DNA from: Kiritimatiellia bacterium
GTDB lineage: Bacteria > Verrucomicrobiota > Kiritimatiellia > UBA8416 > YA12-FULL-48-11
Assembly (NCBI GenBank): GCA_028716365.1
Contig: JAQUPZ010000009.1
Coordinates: 1-64,000, forward strand
Length of the DNA stretch: 64,000 nt
Direction of reading: 5' to 3'
Position numbers and translations under genes: made by a program. Shown piece after piece: positions 9,528 through 19,538 of the stretch (its first letter is position 1; the number at the start of each line of letters is the position of its first letter). Below the pieces are notes generated by a model. It was not told the origin of the DNA and did not search any database. It saw nothing but the letters and a program-made list of their open reading frames with translations.

Positions 9528-10337
9528 GTGAAAATAAATGTGCTCTGGGTTGTTGTAGCATTGGTGGCAGGACTCGCTCTTGGCGGCTGGGGATTGCGCA
9601 CAGACCTCCGCAAAGTCAAGGAGGACTTAAAAAAACAGCAGGCAAAGGCCGATAAAAGTGCCAAACGTTCTGCCGAACTCGAAGGTATCCGTACCATGCT
9701 GAGACTTCCGGAAAACAAGGCAACCAATATCGGCGACCACCACGGAAAAAAATCAACCTCAAAATCCACCCTCTCAAAAAACAGTACCACAAACATCGTT
9801 CAACGCCCGTCTGTCAGGACCTCCTTGTCAACAACTAATGCGCCTGCTCTCAAACACAGATCAATGAGTGAAGAGATCAAGAAGGCATCGGAACTGTGGA
9901 AAACCCGGGTTGCACTCGCACGGAACAGTTTTACCTCCAATGTCAAACTGGACAAGGATCAGGAAGATAAATTCGATGTTTTACTGACCGCCATGAACCT
10001 GAGACTCGGCGACCGTATTGAACAATGGACGGATTATCTTAAAGTAAAAGGTGAACTTAATCCCGAAGACGGTATCCGCATGATGAATGATCTCAGTAGT
10101 GTCATGGTCCTTACCTATGATGAACTGGATGGCAGTATGCCGCAAAACTGGCGCGAAGAGGCCGGCGAAGGGTTCCAACTCTTTAATTTCATTGACCCTG
10201 AAGTTGCAATGCCCCTGGCCGAAGTCGAAGATATAATCAGTAACGCCAATCCGCCCAACCAGGGACAAATGGTTCCTGCACAGGAACGAACTCACAAACC
10301 GGGCGTGCATTTCAACTTCAATAAGCCTGGAAAATAG
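9528..10337 (+). CDS. Membrane-anchored hypothetical protein linked to ABC-2 exporter
   Basis: 269 residues. The start is GTG 9528, with AAAGGA about 9 bp upstream. One N-terminal membrane helix (VLWVVVALVAGLALGGWGL) is followed by a charged coiled-coil-like stretch (about 25-55), a Ser/Thr/Lys-rich linker (about 70-110) and a mostly helical soluble domain. It is probably anchored in the inner membrane with the bulk outside the cytoplasm. It lies 9 bp upstream of the ABC permease gene, so it may be an accessory part of that transporter or a sensor for it. I do not recognise the family. Confidence 0.6.
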   Translation: MKINVLWVVVALVAGLALGGWGLRTDLRKVKEDLKKQQAKADKSAKRSAELEGIRTMLRLPENKATNIGDHHGKKSTSKSTLSKNSTTNIVQRPSVRTSLSTTNAPALKHRSMSEEIKKASELWKTRVALARNSFTSNVKLDKDQEDKFDVLLTAMNLRLGDRIEQWTDYLKVKGELNPEDGIRMMNDLSSVMVLTYDELDGSMPQNWREEAGEGFQLFNFIDPEVAMPLAEVEDIISNANPPNQGQMVPAQERTHKPGVHFNFNKPGK

Positions 10338-10346
10338 GATTGAAAA

Positions 10347-11258
10347 ATGTGGAATCCTTTCCGCAGCACAATAAATGTCGCCAGTCATGAGCTGGCCGAT
10401 TCCATACGCAGTCGCCGTGCTATAGTATTACTGATCCTTTACCTGGCCGGTTCGATTGTGGGTACACTCATATTCATAAAAGTACTTCACGAAGTCGAAA
10501 CCCAGGTGGTAAAGGCCATGGGGCTGGATCCTGCGAAAAATCCCGGTGGTGTTACAGCCACCCTTTGGGAATCATCACATTTCCGGGAAATAGTCGTACA
10601 TCTTTCCGGTGACAGGGAAATAGCCGAACAACTGCTTCGTGTTCCCCCTCTTGCTCTTTTTTACGCATGGTTGTCTTTCGCATTTGCGCCTCTCCTAGTT
10701 GTCCTGACAGCTGCTCCTCGAATCGCAGAAGAAGTCTGGAGCGGATCGGTGAGGTTTGCCCTCTTCCGCACGTCACGCGGCGCATGGTGTATGGGCAAAT
10801 ACATCGGCCAGGCCTGCCAGATTTTTCTGGCGCTGCTTCTAAGCGCGGCGGGTGCATGGCTGGTTGGATTCATAAGAATGGAGCATTTTGCCCCCGCCGA
10901 TTCAATGATCACAATGTTTCTGTTCGCAGTTAAAGCATGGATCTACTCTCTTGCATTCCTGGGTCTCGCCACGGGAATTTCGCAGTTTTTCTCGAGCCCG
11001 AACATAGCTACTGCAATAAGTTTCGTCGCGCTGATGATCATGGGTATACTCGGCGCAATCTCGTCACATCTTGCCAATCCTAATACCATCTGTGGAAAAA
11101 TATGGGACCTTGTAAACCTTCTGATACCTTCAGGTCACAAGATTGATCTTTGGCGGACTGACCCGGACCATGTCATCCCGGCGGTGGTCTTCCTGTTCGC
11201 TCTCAGTATCGCGTACATGCTCATCGGCCATTCATACTTCTCAAGGAGGGACCTGTGA
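10347..11258 (+). CDS. ABC-2 family transporter permease
   Basis: 303 residues with about six membrane helices. AGGA stands 7 bp before ATG 10347. After the first helix (AIVLLILYLAGSIVGTLIFI) there is a large outer loop (about 45-105). The remaining helices include LFYAWLSFAFAPLLVVLTA and a stretch typical of ABC-2 permeases (ITMFLFAVKAWIYSLAFLGL). The last codons overlap the GTG of the ATPase gene by 4 bp (GTGA), so the two form one transporter. ABC-2 systems of this kind export lipids, glycans, peptides or drugs, or act in membrane remodelling. The cargo is not evident. Confidence 0.8.
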   Translation: MWNPFRSTINVASHELADSIRSRRAIVLLILYLAGSIVGTLIFIKVLHEVETQVVKAMGLDPAKNPGGVTATLWESSHFREIVVHLSGDREIAEQLLRVPPLALFYAWLSFAFAPLLVVLTAAPRIAEEVWSGSVRFALFRTSRGAWCMGKYIGQACQIFLALLLSAAGAWLVGFIRMEHFAPADSMITMFLFAVKAWIYSLAFLGLATGISQFFSSPNIATAISFVALMIMGILGAISSHLANPNTICGKIWDLVNLLIPSGHKIDLWRTDPDHVIPAVVFLFALSIAYMLIGHSYFSRRDL

Positions 11259-12172
11259 ACGCGCTGGAACTTCATGATGTAGTCAAGTATTATGGCCGCC
11301 ATCAGGCTCTTGCCGGACTGGATCTTCAGGTTCCAGTAGGATCAATCTTCGGCCTTGTCGGGAGTAACGGCGCAGGGAAAACCACCGCCATGGCTGTCTC
11401 TGCCGGCCTTCTTCAGGCAACTTCGGGAAAAATCAATCTTCTCGGTCAGGGTCCATTCACCCCGGCCACACATACCGGCCGAATCTCTTTGCTTCCACAG
11501 GATTCACGCATGCCGCTCCATTCGCATGTGGATGAACTCCTGATGTTTTATGGCCGCCTGCAGGGACTGGCCGAAGGAGCATTACAGGAATCAGTCGATA
11601 ACGTCCTCGATTGGGTCCACCTCCAGGACAGGCGGAATTCCGCCGTTCGAACATTATCACACGGCATGATGCGACGGCTCACCATTGCCCAGGCCTTTCT
11701 CGGTCATCCTGAACTTGTTCTGCTTGATGAACCTATGAGCGGGCTCGATCCGCGGGAAGCATCCCGAGTCCGTCACATACTTCTACGCCGGCGTGGAATG
11801 CAGACAATCGTCATAAGTTCCCACAACCTGCATGAGCTTGAAACACTCTGCGACCGTGCCGCCTTTATCGAACATGGCAAACTTGTACGGCAGGATACGA
11901 TCGACAGCATTACAAGGCGTGGCCACAGTGTTACTTACAAACTCCTGCCCGGAAATATACCTATACCGGCCCTTCAGAAAGCCTTGCCGGATACAACCAT
12001 TGAAGGTTCAACCGATGGAACAATTCTCACAATCAAGTTTCAGGGTGATCCCGATGAAATCACCCGGATTAATGCAAAAGTCCTGGAGATACTTCTTCAC
12101 TCTGGTATCGGCGTCATTGAAATCCGCCGCGGTTCCGATCTCGAAAGTGAATACCTGGCCGCAACCTCCTGA
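11255..12172 (+). CDS. ABC transporter ATP-binding protein (ABC-2 type)
   Basis: 305 residues with a full nucleotide-binding domain: Walker A GSNGAGKTT (about 36-44), Q-loop region SLLPQDSR, signature LSHGMMRRL, Walker B LVLLDEP with D-loop SGLD, and H-loop SSHNLHE. The C-terminal 90 residues form the small accessory domain usual in CcmA/NatA-type ATPases. The start is GTG 11255 inside the permease stop (GTGA), which indicates translational coupling. It is the last gene of the three-gene cluster beginning at 9528 and energises the permease from the cytoplasmic face. Confidence 0.9.
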   Translation: MNALELHDVVKYYGRHQALAGLDLQVPVGSIFGLVGSNGAGKTTAMAVSAGLLQATSGKINLLGQGPFTPATHTGRISLLPQDSRMPLHSHVDELLMFYGRLQGLAEGALQESVDNVLDWVHLQDRRNSAVRTLSHGMMRRLTIAQAFLGHPELVLLDEPMSGLDPREASRVRHILLRRRGMQTIVISSHNLHELETLCDRAAFIEHGKLVRQDTIDSITRRGHSVTYKLLPGNIPIPALQKALPDTTIEGSTDGTILTIKFQGDPDEITRINAKVLEILLHSGIGVIEIRRGSDLESEYLAATS

Positions 12173-12173
12173 C

Positions 12174-12198
12174 CCCGGCATAAATCATTTTTGCCGGG
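12174..12198. terminator. Hairpin between convergent genes
   Basis: CCCGGCA (12174-12180) and TGCCGGG (12192-12198) form a perfect 7-bp stem with an 11-nt T-rich loop in the 27-bp gap between the ABC ATPase (+) and the glycosidase (-). There is no strong T-run outside the stem, so it is probably a weak bidirectional terminator. Confidence 0.45.
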
Positions 12199-12199
12199 A

Positions 12200-14803
12200 T
12201 CACTCCTGCTCTGGCAGTTCAGAAAACTCAATCGGAATCCGGACCGGGCTTTTAATGATCCCCTCCGCCTTGGCGTGCGGACAACTGGAATACGTGTTCC
12301 GCTCGGACTTGGAATGAAATACCCTGCCGTCCGAAAAGACAACTAACATCGAGATATTGCGCATTTTGAAGAAGTCCTGCGATCCATCCGGCTCGATGAC
12401 CAACTCGTTTTGCCGCCGCAGGATATCGGTGATATCAACCTTGATATTCTGGATGATCCCCACCCCTACATGCGGATGCCAGTGCCATGAGTTTACAGAA
12501 CCAAGGGTCCCGATCTGTTTCCCGTTCAGATAGGCCTTGCGGTTTGGAACAGGCGGGAGGGGTGCTGTGGTCGTGAGGCCGTTCTCGATACTGTCGGTGT
12601 TGCCAGTGGGAGCCACTCCTTCGGAACTGATGACGGTACAGATCACCCGAAGCGGCTTCTTCTGCATCTGGATTATATCGCCTTTGGCATCCGGCATTTT
12701 GCTTCCTTTCGGTTTTTCGTGGGTTAGCCCGAGCAGACAGGCTGAGCCCAGCCAGGGAATCGTCACCTGCAGTTGTCCACCCTGACATTTGAACGGAACC
12801 CGGTAATGCCCGCCCGGCAGATTGACGGACCGTATGTAGGCGGCACGAATGCGGTCGGCGTCTGGCACACGGACCGATACAACAACATTCCGGGCGTAAA
12901 CCCCCTTGGCAATATCATATCCTGGAACGATCAGGGGGACCAGGTACTCGCCGTTGCGACTCTCGAAAATATTCCCCTGAACTCCATCCGGAACATCCAG
13001 AGGATTTGGCCCCAGGAACCATGTCTTCCCGGGAAACTGTTCATATAAATGCATATAATTGCGATGCATACGTTCCAACTCTTCAGGAATGGGTTTTGAA
13101 TAAGCGGATGAGTCACTCACCCGGAACCCACGCGCGTGGGTCAGGCTCGGGGCTGGAGGCCAGAGGCCATTGAGCAGGTTCCGCTGGTACTGGGCTTCCG
13201 TGTGTCCCAGGCCACAGCAGACTTTGTTGCCAACAGTCAGCCACTTGATCCGTTCACCTTGCAGAGGACCGAGCTCACCCAGCAGTCCAACAGTATTTTT
13301 CAGGAGATCCACCATGTAGGGACCATTCCAATAACATGTTTTCCCCGCTCTTGCCGCGATTTTACTCACAGCATCGGTAATCCGGTACACCCTGAAATCA
13401 TCGGGATCACTTGCGGATTGGTCCATGAAAATGCCATCGGCCTCCGGATAAAGTTCAAGCATTCGCTGTACTTCATCGCAGAGATACTGGCCCCAACGCG
13501 ACTCCGGCCGGCAATCCATCACGACATGGTCAAACCACGTCATGCGCGGCGATCCGTCCGGACGTCGCTGAATACAGTCCGGGAACTCCTGGGTGGCAAA
13601 AAACTCCCACGATTCGGTTGGATTGAAATACATGTACGTCTGCATACCGCGGGCCTTGAGTTTGCGGATGAAATCCCGGACATCGTCGCATCGGCCGGTT
13701 GGCTTCATGACCCGCGACACGTAACGCTTGATGTCCGCGTATGGCGCGTCTTCAGGAGGCGCCGCAGGGTCAGTGGTACGCTTCACGGTATTCCATTTAT
13801 CATCGATCATCTTCACCCAGGGATCTTCTTCCGGAACGCTCTTGCCAAAGAACGGACAGGTCCAATGGATCTCGACGTTCTTCACCTTAAACCTGGCGAA
13901 TTCGTCACACAGCTTTTCGTCGGCCGTATTCGAGTAGACAAAACAGCCGTGCGTCGCTTCGACAGTCGCGTCGGGTACCATGAAATAATCCGGATAGGCG
14001 TCACGAACCCAGCGAAGGCCGGGCCGCCAGCAACCCTCATGGCGGATAATGAATTGCCGAATCGTTACCGAGTTGCCCGGCCCAACAAGGATTTTCCTTC
14101 GGACAACAGCTTTATCCTCTCGAGTATCGCAGGAAAAGGCCGGTGTAGGCGCTTCTATGTGCCCGGCGATAGTAAAACCGATGTCCCGCGTCTGATCGTA
14201 GAAACAGACCATCGGGATGGAAAGCTGTCCACCGCGAAAACCCTTCGACATACGGGCTGCACCGCGATAGGCAAAGGCCACGCCGGACTGTTTCAGGTCA
14301 TAGTTGGACTGAAGCGAGGGCGCAAAACACATTCCCTGAAGCGGTAGTCCAGTGATGTTCTGCTCGAGACACAAGGTAACGGCCACCTTCCCCTGATTAC
14401 TGACACGAACGGAGAAATCCAGTTGCGATCCTGAATGACGCCACGCAGACTCAAAGAGTAACTGGGATGCATTTGACTGTTCCAGCCATGACAGACCGGG
14501 AAAAGGAAGACACAGGTCACGTATTTTCTCGGGACTTTCCGTGGTTATGGCTGATACTTTTCCCGTGGATTCCGTGGACCAGAGTTGGCGAACCTGCAAG
14601 CAGATATTGTCACTGTAGACAACGCGTAGCTGTTTATTCTCGCAGTCCAGCTTCAGAGAACCGACCGGGACTCCCTTTGCTGAACGTACAGGCTGCTGAA
14701 CCGTCTTTATAGAATCCGCCCGGTTTTGCGAAGAAGCTGTTACAGTGATTGTCAGGAAAGAGCTGAGTACGATCATGGACATTATGCTGTGAATATTTTT
14801 CAT
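12200..14803 (-). CDS. Secreted glycosidase-like protein (alpha-galactosidase/DUF6259-like TIM barrel)
   Basis: 867 residues. The N-terminus (IMSMIVLSSFLTITVTASS) is a signal peptide. Residues about 40-270 form a beta-rich N-terminal domain. From about 280 there is a barrel with elements usual in clan-D-like glycosidases: HGCFVYSNTADEKLCDEF, KLKARGMQTYMYFNPTES, VVMDCRPESRWGQYLCDEV, and DGIFMDQSASD near a strand end where a catalytic acid is expected. A beta-sandwich region follows, and the last 150 residues form another beta domain (WHWHPHVGVGIIQNIKVDI). It probably acts outside the cytoplasm on plant or algal glycans. Linkage specificity is unknown. It faces the ABC cluster convergently. Confidence 0.65.
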   Translation of the reverse strand: MKNIHSIMSMIVLSSFLTITVTASSQNRADSIKTVQQPVRSAKGVPVGSLKLDCENKQLRVVYSDNICLQVRQLWSTESTGKVSAITTESPEKIRDLCLPFPGLSWLEQSNASQLLFESAWRHSGSQLDFSVRVSNQGKVAVTLCLEQNITGLPLQGMCFAPSLQSNYDLKQSGVAFAYRGAARMSKGFRGGQLSIPMVCFYDQTRDIGFTIAGHIEAPTPAFSCDTREDKAVVRRKILVGPGNSVTIRQFIIRHEGCWRPGLRWVRDAYPDYFMVPDATVEATHGCFVYSNTADEKLCDEFARFKVKNVEIHWTCPFFGKSVPEEDPWVKMIDDKWNTVKRTTDPAAPPEDAPYADIKRYVSRVMKPTGRCDDVRDFIRKLKARGMQTYMYFNPTESWEFFATQEFPDCIQRRPDGSPRMTWFDHVVMDCRPESRWGQYLCDEVQRMLELYPEADGIFMDQSASDPDDFRVYRITDAVSKIAARAGKTCYWNGPYMVDLLKNTVGLLGELGPLQGERIKWLTVGNKVCCGLGHTEAQYQRNLLNGLWPPAPSLTHARGFRVSDSSAYSKPIPEELERMHRNYMHLYEQFPGKTWFLGPNPLDVPDGVQGNIFESRNGEYLVPLIVPGYDIAKGVYARNVVVSVRVPDADRIRAAYIRSVNLPGGHYRVPFKCQGGQLQVTIPWLGSACLLGLTHEKPKGSKMPDAKGDIIQMQKKPLRVICTVISSEGVAPTGNTDSIENGLTTTAPLPPVPNRKAYLNGKQIGTLGSVNSWHWHPHVGVGIIQNIKVDITDILRRQNELVIEPDGSQDFFKMRNISMLVVFSDGRVFHSKSERNTYSSCPHAKAEGIIKSPVRIPIEFSELPEQE

Positions 14804-14990
14804 TTTCCCTGTCTCCTCCGTTTAACGGATGTTCCCGTGAAAACATGATTCTCTAATTAATAAAGCAGTATAAAACAGGAAGCGCAAAATGAACATGCTC
14901 GATTGCGCACAAAATGATCCGGCATTTTACGCAATCTTTTTTACCAGGATTTGACAGAATATTATTTTTTCAATCTGATAGTTTCCCGGA

Positions 14991-16007
14991 TTATTTTTTC
15001 ACTTTACCACCGTCCACTGTGCCTTTCCTTGACTGAATCAGTTTCTCAATTAACGCTGACGATACGTATGCCGAGGCTGAGAGTGTATTGTCTTTCTGTT
15101 TGATCGTAATACTGTCAGCAAATCGCCTGAAGACTTTGAATTTCAAACCACGCCGTTGAGTACCTGCCCGTGCTTTTTTCAAAGCTGTCTCCAGGAATTC
15201 GTACCCCTGCTGTGCCAGCTTCGCATCATCCAGTTCCATCCGTACCTGCAGGAAAGCTTCCGAGTCATCCACAATCGAAGCAGAAATGGTCGCCAGGCGG
15301 ACACTTTTTTCGAAGGGATTTTGTTTCACCTTCGGCAAGCTGGCAAACTGCAGTGTTGCAGCCCGCGCCACTGCGTTACTGTTGAGTAACATCAATGCCT
15401 GTTGGATTGTACCTGCAGGTTCCGTACCCCCTTTACTTGATTCACGATAATCAAGCATTTCCTTCACCGCATTTTCTGTTCCTCCGGCAATTTCATTCGG
15501 ACCAAATACACAGAGACATTCGAAATGATTTTTTGGTTCCGGCATACGAAAAATACTCGCGCCAAGATAGTCTTCCGCTTCGATCCGCTCACTTTGACGA
15601 AGAACTGCCAGAATAATTGTAGTTTCGAAACTTCCGCGCCCGATAATCAGCAGGGATTCCGGATCAGTCGCATCACCGGCTATCAACAATTCATTCAGCT
15701 CGATCCGTAAATTCACGGTCGTAGCCTGCGCGAACTGTTCAACTCCTTTCGCGAGCTTGCCACCCCAGAACGCATCCAGCAGAGATGCTGCTACCCGCCC
15801 GGCATGTAACCGTTCCAGATCAAGCCAGAGCGCAGTCTTCACATCAGGCGGCAATAAGCGCATTACCGTTGCTTGCGCTTTAATTTCGGTGCCGGTCACG
15901 GCTTTTGGCGCAGGAACACTCTTCCGTCTTCTGCCGCTGATGACAATCAATCCCAATACTGCCGCCACAACAACTAGAATTACAATTGGTCGGCTTATTT
16001 TCATCAT
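14991..16007 (-). CDS. Hypothetical single-pass membrane protein
   Basis: 338 residues. An N-terminal membrane helix (IVILVVVAAVLGLIVISG) is followed by an Arg/Lys stop and a soluble domain of about 300 residues with the segments RLLPPDVKTALWLDLERL, ESLLIIGRGSFETTIILAVL and LQVRMELDDAKLAQQGYEFL. These recall PVC proteins of unknown function resembling DUF3352, but the match is only suggestive. It probably faces the periplasm. ATG 16007 is followed by a second ATG and neither has a clear ribosome-binding site. Its neighbours are secreted glycan-active enzymes on the same strand, so an envelope role is likely. Confidence 0.55.
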   Translation of the reverse strand: MMKISRPIVILVVVAAVLGLIVISGRRRKSVPAPKAVTGTEIKAQATVMRLLPPDVKTALWLDLERLHAGRVAASLLDAFWGGKLAKGVEQFAQATTVNLRIELNELLIAGDATDPESLLIIGRGSFETTIILAVLRQSERIEAEDYLGASIFRMPEPKNHFECLCVFGPNEIAGGTENAVKEMLDYRESSKGGTEPAGTIQQALMLLNSNAVARAATLQFASLPKVKQNPFEKSVRLATISASIVDDSEAFLQVRMELDDAKLAQQGYEFLETALKKARAGTQRRGLKFKVFRRFADSITIKQKDNTLSASAYVSSALIEKLIQSRKGTVDGGKVKK

Positions 16008-16067
16008 ATTAAATTATTCATGAATAAAAAAGGTCACGCAAGAACCGGTGCTTCAGCAACTGCCGAG

Positions 16068-16925
16068 CTAAAAGGATCGTCCGCGCAGGATGATCTTGAA
16101 TGGCTCGGCATATTTCACCCCGGCCACCTTACCCCAGTATTCATCCGTCGTCATGACGCGATCAAGGGGAATCCGCTGGCTCTTGTGCCGGCGAAGGGCC
16201 TCGAATTTGGCGTCATGATATTTCGTAGTGTCGATCAACACGTCTGGTGAGAGAAACAGGACATCTGACGGACTCTGGACCCGGCATGTGAACCAGAGTT
16301 CGCTGTCCGGGATTTTACTTTTTATTCTCAAGAAAGCGTTATGTACCAAGTGAGCGGCGGCGCAGTGTTCGGGATTACAGTTCGAGATGGAATGCGTCAT
16401 GATGATTTCCGGCGAATGGTCAAGTATAACCTTGGCTACATCATTGATACAGTTATCGAGATACGGGGTTACTACCAATGCCTCTCGGCCACGGGCTTTA
16501 TCCTCCTCGTATTCCTTCGTGCCGAAGAAGACGCGCTTCGTCCCGTTCCAGTAACTGTTCTCCTTGAAGTCCATGAAGATAATTTCGACACCGAGAACCT
16601 TAGCGGCATCGCGCGCCTCGCGGTGTCTGATCTCGGTTGTCTCCGCCGGACTCGTGGAAAAATATTGCTTCGTATTATCATCCACATAAGCACCGCAGAT
16701 GTTATTCGTCAACATGACGGATATGGCCTTGTAGCCCCGATCCACGAACTTCTTCATCGTACCGCCCGCCCTGAGTTCCATGTCATCCGCATGAGCACCG
16801 AAAAACATAACCGTCTTGTTCGCTTTTGTTCCAACAGCCTCCCCGGATAAGCAATGACCCGATGTGGCCATGGCGACCACACCTATGGAAGATTCGAGAA
16901 AGTATCTCCGGCTGATTTCACTCAT
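16068..16925 (-). CDS. PIG-L family deacetylase with Tat signal
   Basis: 285 residues, preceded by GAGGTGA. The N-terminus has a twin-arginine motif (SRRYFLE) before a hydrophobic segment, so a folded protein is probably exported by Tat. The metal-binding PIG-L/LmbE motif is clear (GAHADDMELRAGGTMKKF, about residues 43-60), with a later HCAAAHL-type segment (NPEHCAAAHLVHNAFL) that normally supplies a further zinc ligand. Known members remove N-acetyl groups from amino sugars or related glycoconjugates. Lying among secreted glycosidase-like genes, this one probably deacetylates glycan oligomers outside the cytoplasm. The substrate is not known. Confidence 0.85.
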   Translation of the reverse strand: MSEISRRYFLESSIGVVAMATSGHCLSGEAVGTKANKTVMFFGAHADDMELRAGGTMKKFVDRGYKAISVMLTNNICGAYVDDNTKQYFSTSPAETTEIRHREARDAAKVLGVEIIFMDFKENSYWNGTKRVFFGTKEYEEDKARGREALVVTPYLDNCINDVAKVILDHSPEIIMTHSISNCNPEHCAAAHLVHNAFLRIKSKIPDSELWFTCRVQSPSDVLFLSPDVLIDTTKYHDAKFEALRRHKSQRIPLDRVMTTDEYWGKVAGVKYAEPFKIILRGRSF

Positions 16926-17004
16926 AGGTCACCTCATTTTTCAGTAGGATAAAAACACAAACTTAAATACACAACAACAATGAATATACAATACGCCACT
17001 CAGC

Positions 17005-19293
17005 CTACTTGTTTTCCGCCTTGCGAAAGACCAGTACACCCGTCCCCCATGGATCGAGAGGAAGGGTGAATTTCTTCGCGTCTATTGCGAGGTCACCAGG
17101 CTTGCCATGAAGGACTGCCTTCCATTCGCCTTCCAGACCTGTTTGCTCGACGGTCGTCTCGACCGGCTTGCCATTGAAGTTGAGAAGCATCAGCAATCGT
17201 TTCCCCTCATGTTCGATAGCCGCCCAGTGTTCCGGCTTGATTCCGTTGACGGTGAACGATGAATCGCAGCGTTTGCCCTTTCGAAAGATGTCTTCATAGG
17301 TTGCGATGATCTCAGCGGCCTCGCTGGTATGGTAAAACACCGCCCCGTCCATGACCGGTAGATACCAGATCAAGACACCATTGCATCCGCCGTCTACAAA
17401 CTGCCGGAGAAGCCGGTTTCGCCATGGTTCCGGCTTTGGTGAATAATTCATGGAATTTTTGGCCCATCCGGTTGCGCCGGGCTGCGGGACCGGACCGAGA
17501 TAATAGAGTTCCCCCCCTATAAATGGCACACCACCAAGTGCATCGAGCGTGTCGCGGATGGCCTGACGCGATCCTCCATAACCTGCGATGGCCATGTCTA
17601 AGTGCGGTGCAAGGAGTTTCCAATCCACGCCATACCATTCACGCGTCTTCTGGCCCTGGTATCCGCTGTAGACAGAGAAGGCGACCGGGCGTGAACACCT
17701 CTTGAGCGCATTCCTGGCATGACCAGCCAGTTCTGCGTTCTGCTTACACCGGAACATGACCCAGGCGTCCTTGTACTTTGCAAGGATGGCCTCTTTGTCG
17801 AGTTTATCGGCCTCAGAAATGCCTTGTTCCTTCCGGAATGCAGCCAGGCAACGAGGGCAGATGCAGAATCCGCGATCAGCTTTTTCCCCGTCAGCCCCGG
17901 TAATGACAGTCTGTTCGATGTCCCAGTTTACCGCGATATAACCATCACGATTGACCATCTCTACCAACGGGTCATCCATCATGCGCCGCGCCTGTTCGCC
18001 CTCCGGGGAAACCAGCCATGTGGGGCAAAAGAATCCGGCCTTTGGCTTGCCCGTGAAGTTGACGGCATTCAGATCAGGATGCGCTTTCAGGAAATCGGCC
18101 GCTGCCTCACCATGAGCATGGAACGGTTCTCCCGGCTTCGAGAGCCAGACGCGATGTCCCCTGGGGGCGAGAAGATTGACGACACCGTTCATGATACTAC
18201 CGTAGGTCCAGGTGACACCCGACCGCCAGGCATTCTCGGCGTAGGCACGATTGACCTCCGGTTCACTGAACATCTCGCCGTACATGCACGGGGCAATCCG
18301 CGCCTCCTTGGGGCGAACGTTCTTCAGGGGCGGCAGGATGACCAGTTCCGTTGTTTGCTGGGAGTTGGTTTTACCGGCGGTAATTGCGTAGGTGAAGAGG
18401 GTGCTCTTGCCTTCTGGAACGTCAGCACCGACCGCAAAAAGGACCGCCGCAATCGGCTCGCCCGGCACAGTTACGTTCTCCGTCTTGAGGTCCAACTCAA
18501 CCACGTACTTCTTGTTCGGATCAACCGGCGTGGCGTCAAGTTTCGGGTCCATCCAGAGCGCTTGCTGGTCCTTGGCCTTCTCTTCCGTACAAATGAACTT
18601 GGCACATTTGCCACCGCCTTTACCTTCCGGCTTGATCAAGTACGATTTCCATTCCGGTTCTTCGAATGTCCCCGCCTTGAGTAGATTTTGGGTGCTTCCC
18701 TCCTCGTGAAGGGTCACATTATCCACCCAGAAAGTCCCAGTGATGCCACGGTTCTGCCACTTGATGATGAGCGGCTTTGCGTAAGCTGCACCTTTAGGCG
18801 GACTGATCCTTTCGCTGAGATGCCGCCAATCAAACGTCCCGCCGCTCCGAATACCCGGTTGGTAGGAAATCGTGGCACGGCTGGCGTCGAGCCAGCAGAT
18901 GGAAAGTTCGAATCCTGTGCTGGGATAAACGTCATACACGAACTGGTGTTTCACGTAGGGAATGCCGTCGCGGGTTTCGCCCGGTACACTCTTAACCTCC
19001 CTGGGAGGCGTACCCATCTGTTTCTCGAACGTCACATACTTCAGAAACTGCGGTCCTTCGATGACGAGGCGATAGTCGGCAGTATTACCCGTCGGCTTGG
19101 AGAGGTAAGGCTTTATAAGCTGTGACGTCCCGCGCGGGAAATAAACCTTTTTTGTTTTCGGGAAAAAGGCTTCCGTCCCCTCCTCCGCCCACACAACGCT
19201 GTTCACCACGACCAGCACTCCGAGAATCACTGCCAGAAAAAGCTTTGCAGTCCTCAACACCAATCTTTCCTGACGTCCAACGCTTTTACTCAT
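17005..19293 (-). CDS. Secreted carbohydrate-active protein, CBM plus TIM-barrel-like
   Basis: 762 residues with AAAGGA before ATG 19291-19293. The signal peptide is about 15-36 (LFLAVILGVLVVVNSVVWA). Residues about 40-320 look like carbohydrate-binding beta-sandwiches (WQNRGITGTFWVDNVTLHEE resembles CBM4/9-type jelly rolls). From about 340 a barrel-like domain begins (EPEVNRAYAENAWRSGVTWT) with GYIAVNWDIEQTV and a four-Cys cluster (CICPRCLAAF) reminiscent of GH42-like catalytic proteins, followed by GGVPFIGGELYYLG. The short C-terminal beta domain is usual for such enzymes. It is probably an extracellular glycosidase of undescribed specificity. Confidence 0.6.
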   Translation of the reverse strand: MSKSVGRQERLVLRTAKLFLAVILGVLVVVNSVVWAEEGTEAFFPKTKKVYFPRGTSQLIKPYLSKPTGNTADYRLVIEGPQFLKYVTFEKQMGTPPREVKSVPGETRDGIPYVKHQFVYDVYPSTGFELSICWLDASRATISYQPGIRSGGTFDWRHLSERISPPKGAAYAKPLIIKWQNRGITGTFWVDNVTLHEEGSTQNLLKAGTFEEPEWKSYLIKPEGKGGGKCAKFICTEEKAKDQQALWMDPKLDATPVDPNKKYVVELDLKTENVTVPGEPIAAVLFAVGADVPEGKSTLFTYAITAGKTNSQQTTELVILPPLKNVRPKEARIAPCMYGEMFSEPEVNRAYAENAWRSGVTWTYGSIMNGVVNLLAPRGHRVWLSKPGEPFHAHGEAAADFLKAHPDLNAVNFTGKPKAGFFCPTWLVSPEGEQARRMMDDPLVEMVNRDGYIAVNWDIEQTVITGADGEKADRGFCICPRCLAAFRKEQGISEADKLDKEAILAKYKDAWVMFRCKQNAELAGHARNALKRCSRPVAFSVYSGYQGQKTREWYGVDWKLLAPHLDMAIAGYGGSRQAIRDTLDALGGVPFIGGELYYLGPVPQPGATGWAKNSMNYSPKPEPWRNRLLRQFVDGGCNGVLIWYLPVMDGAVFYHTSEAAEIIATYEDIFRKGKRCDSSFTVNGIKPEHWAAIEHEGKRLLMLLNFNGKPVETTVEQTGLEGEWKAVLHGKPGDLAIDAKKFTLPLDPWGTGVLVFRKAENK

Positions 19294-19538
19294 TTTCAGG
19301 TCCTTTCTTTAAAATCCTCCGTTTCAACCCACTCGATGACGGAGAGGTCCATGATCCCTCGACAAGGCGCTCCACCTTTCGACCAAAATTCCTTATAGTC
19401 AGGACAAGCTCCTCCCGGCACAGATGGCGCAAAACGCAGAGTTATTCTGTTTCTTTCATACCGGAATCCACCCCAAGAAATACTTGAATCATGGTTACAT
19501 GGATTTGCATACAGGGCAAGGCTGATATCAATGAAGCT

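Noticed and set aside
13136..14347. 403-codon plus-strand open frame
   Set aside because: It is antisense to the well-supported glycosidase gene, lacks a ribosome-binding site and has low-quality composition.
17719..18684. 321-codon plus-strand open frame
   Set aside because: It is the shadow of the minus-strand secreted protein, whose signal peptide and domains are clear.
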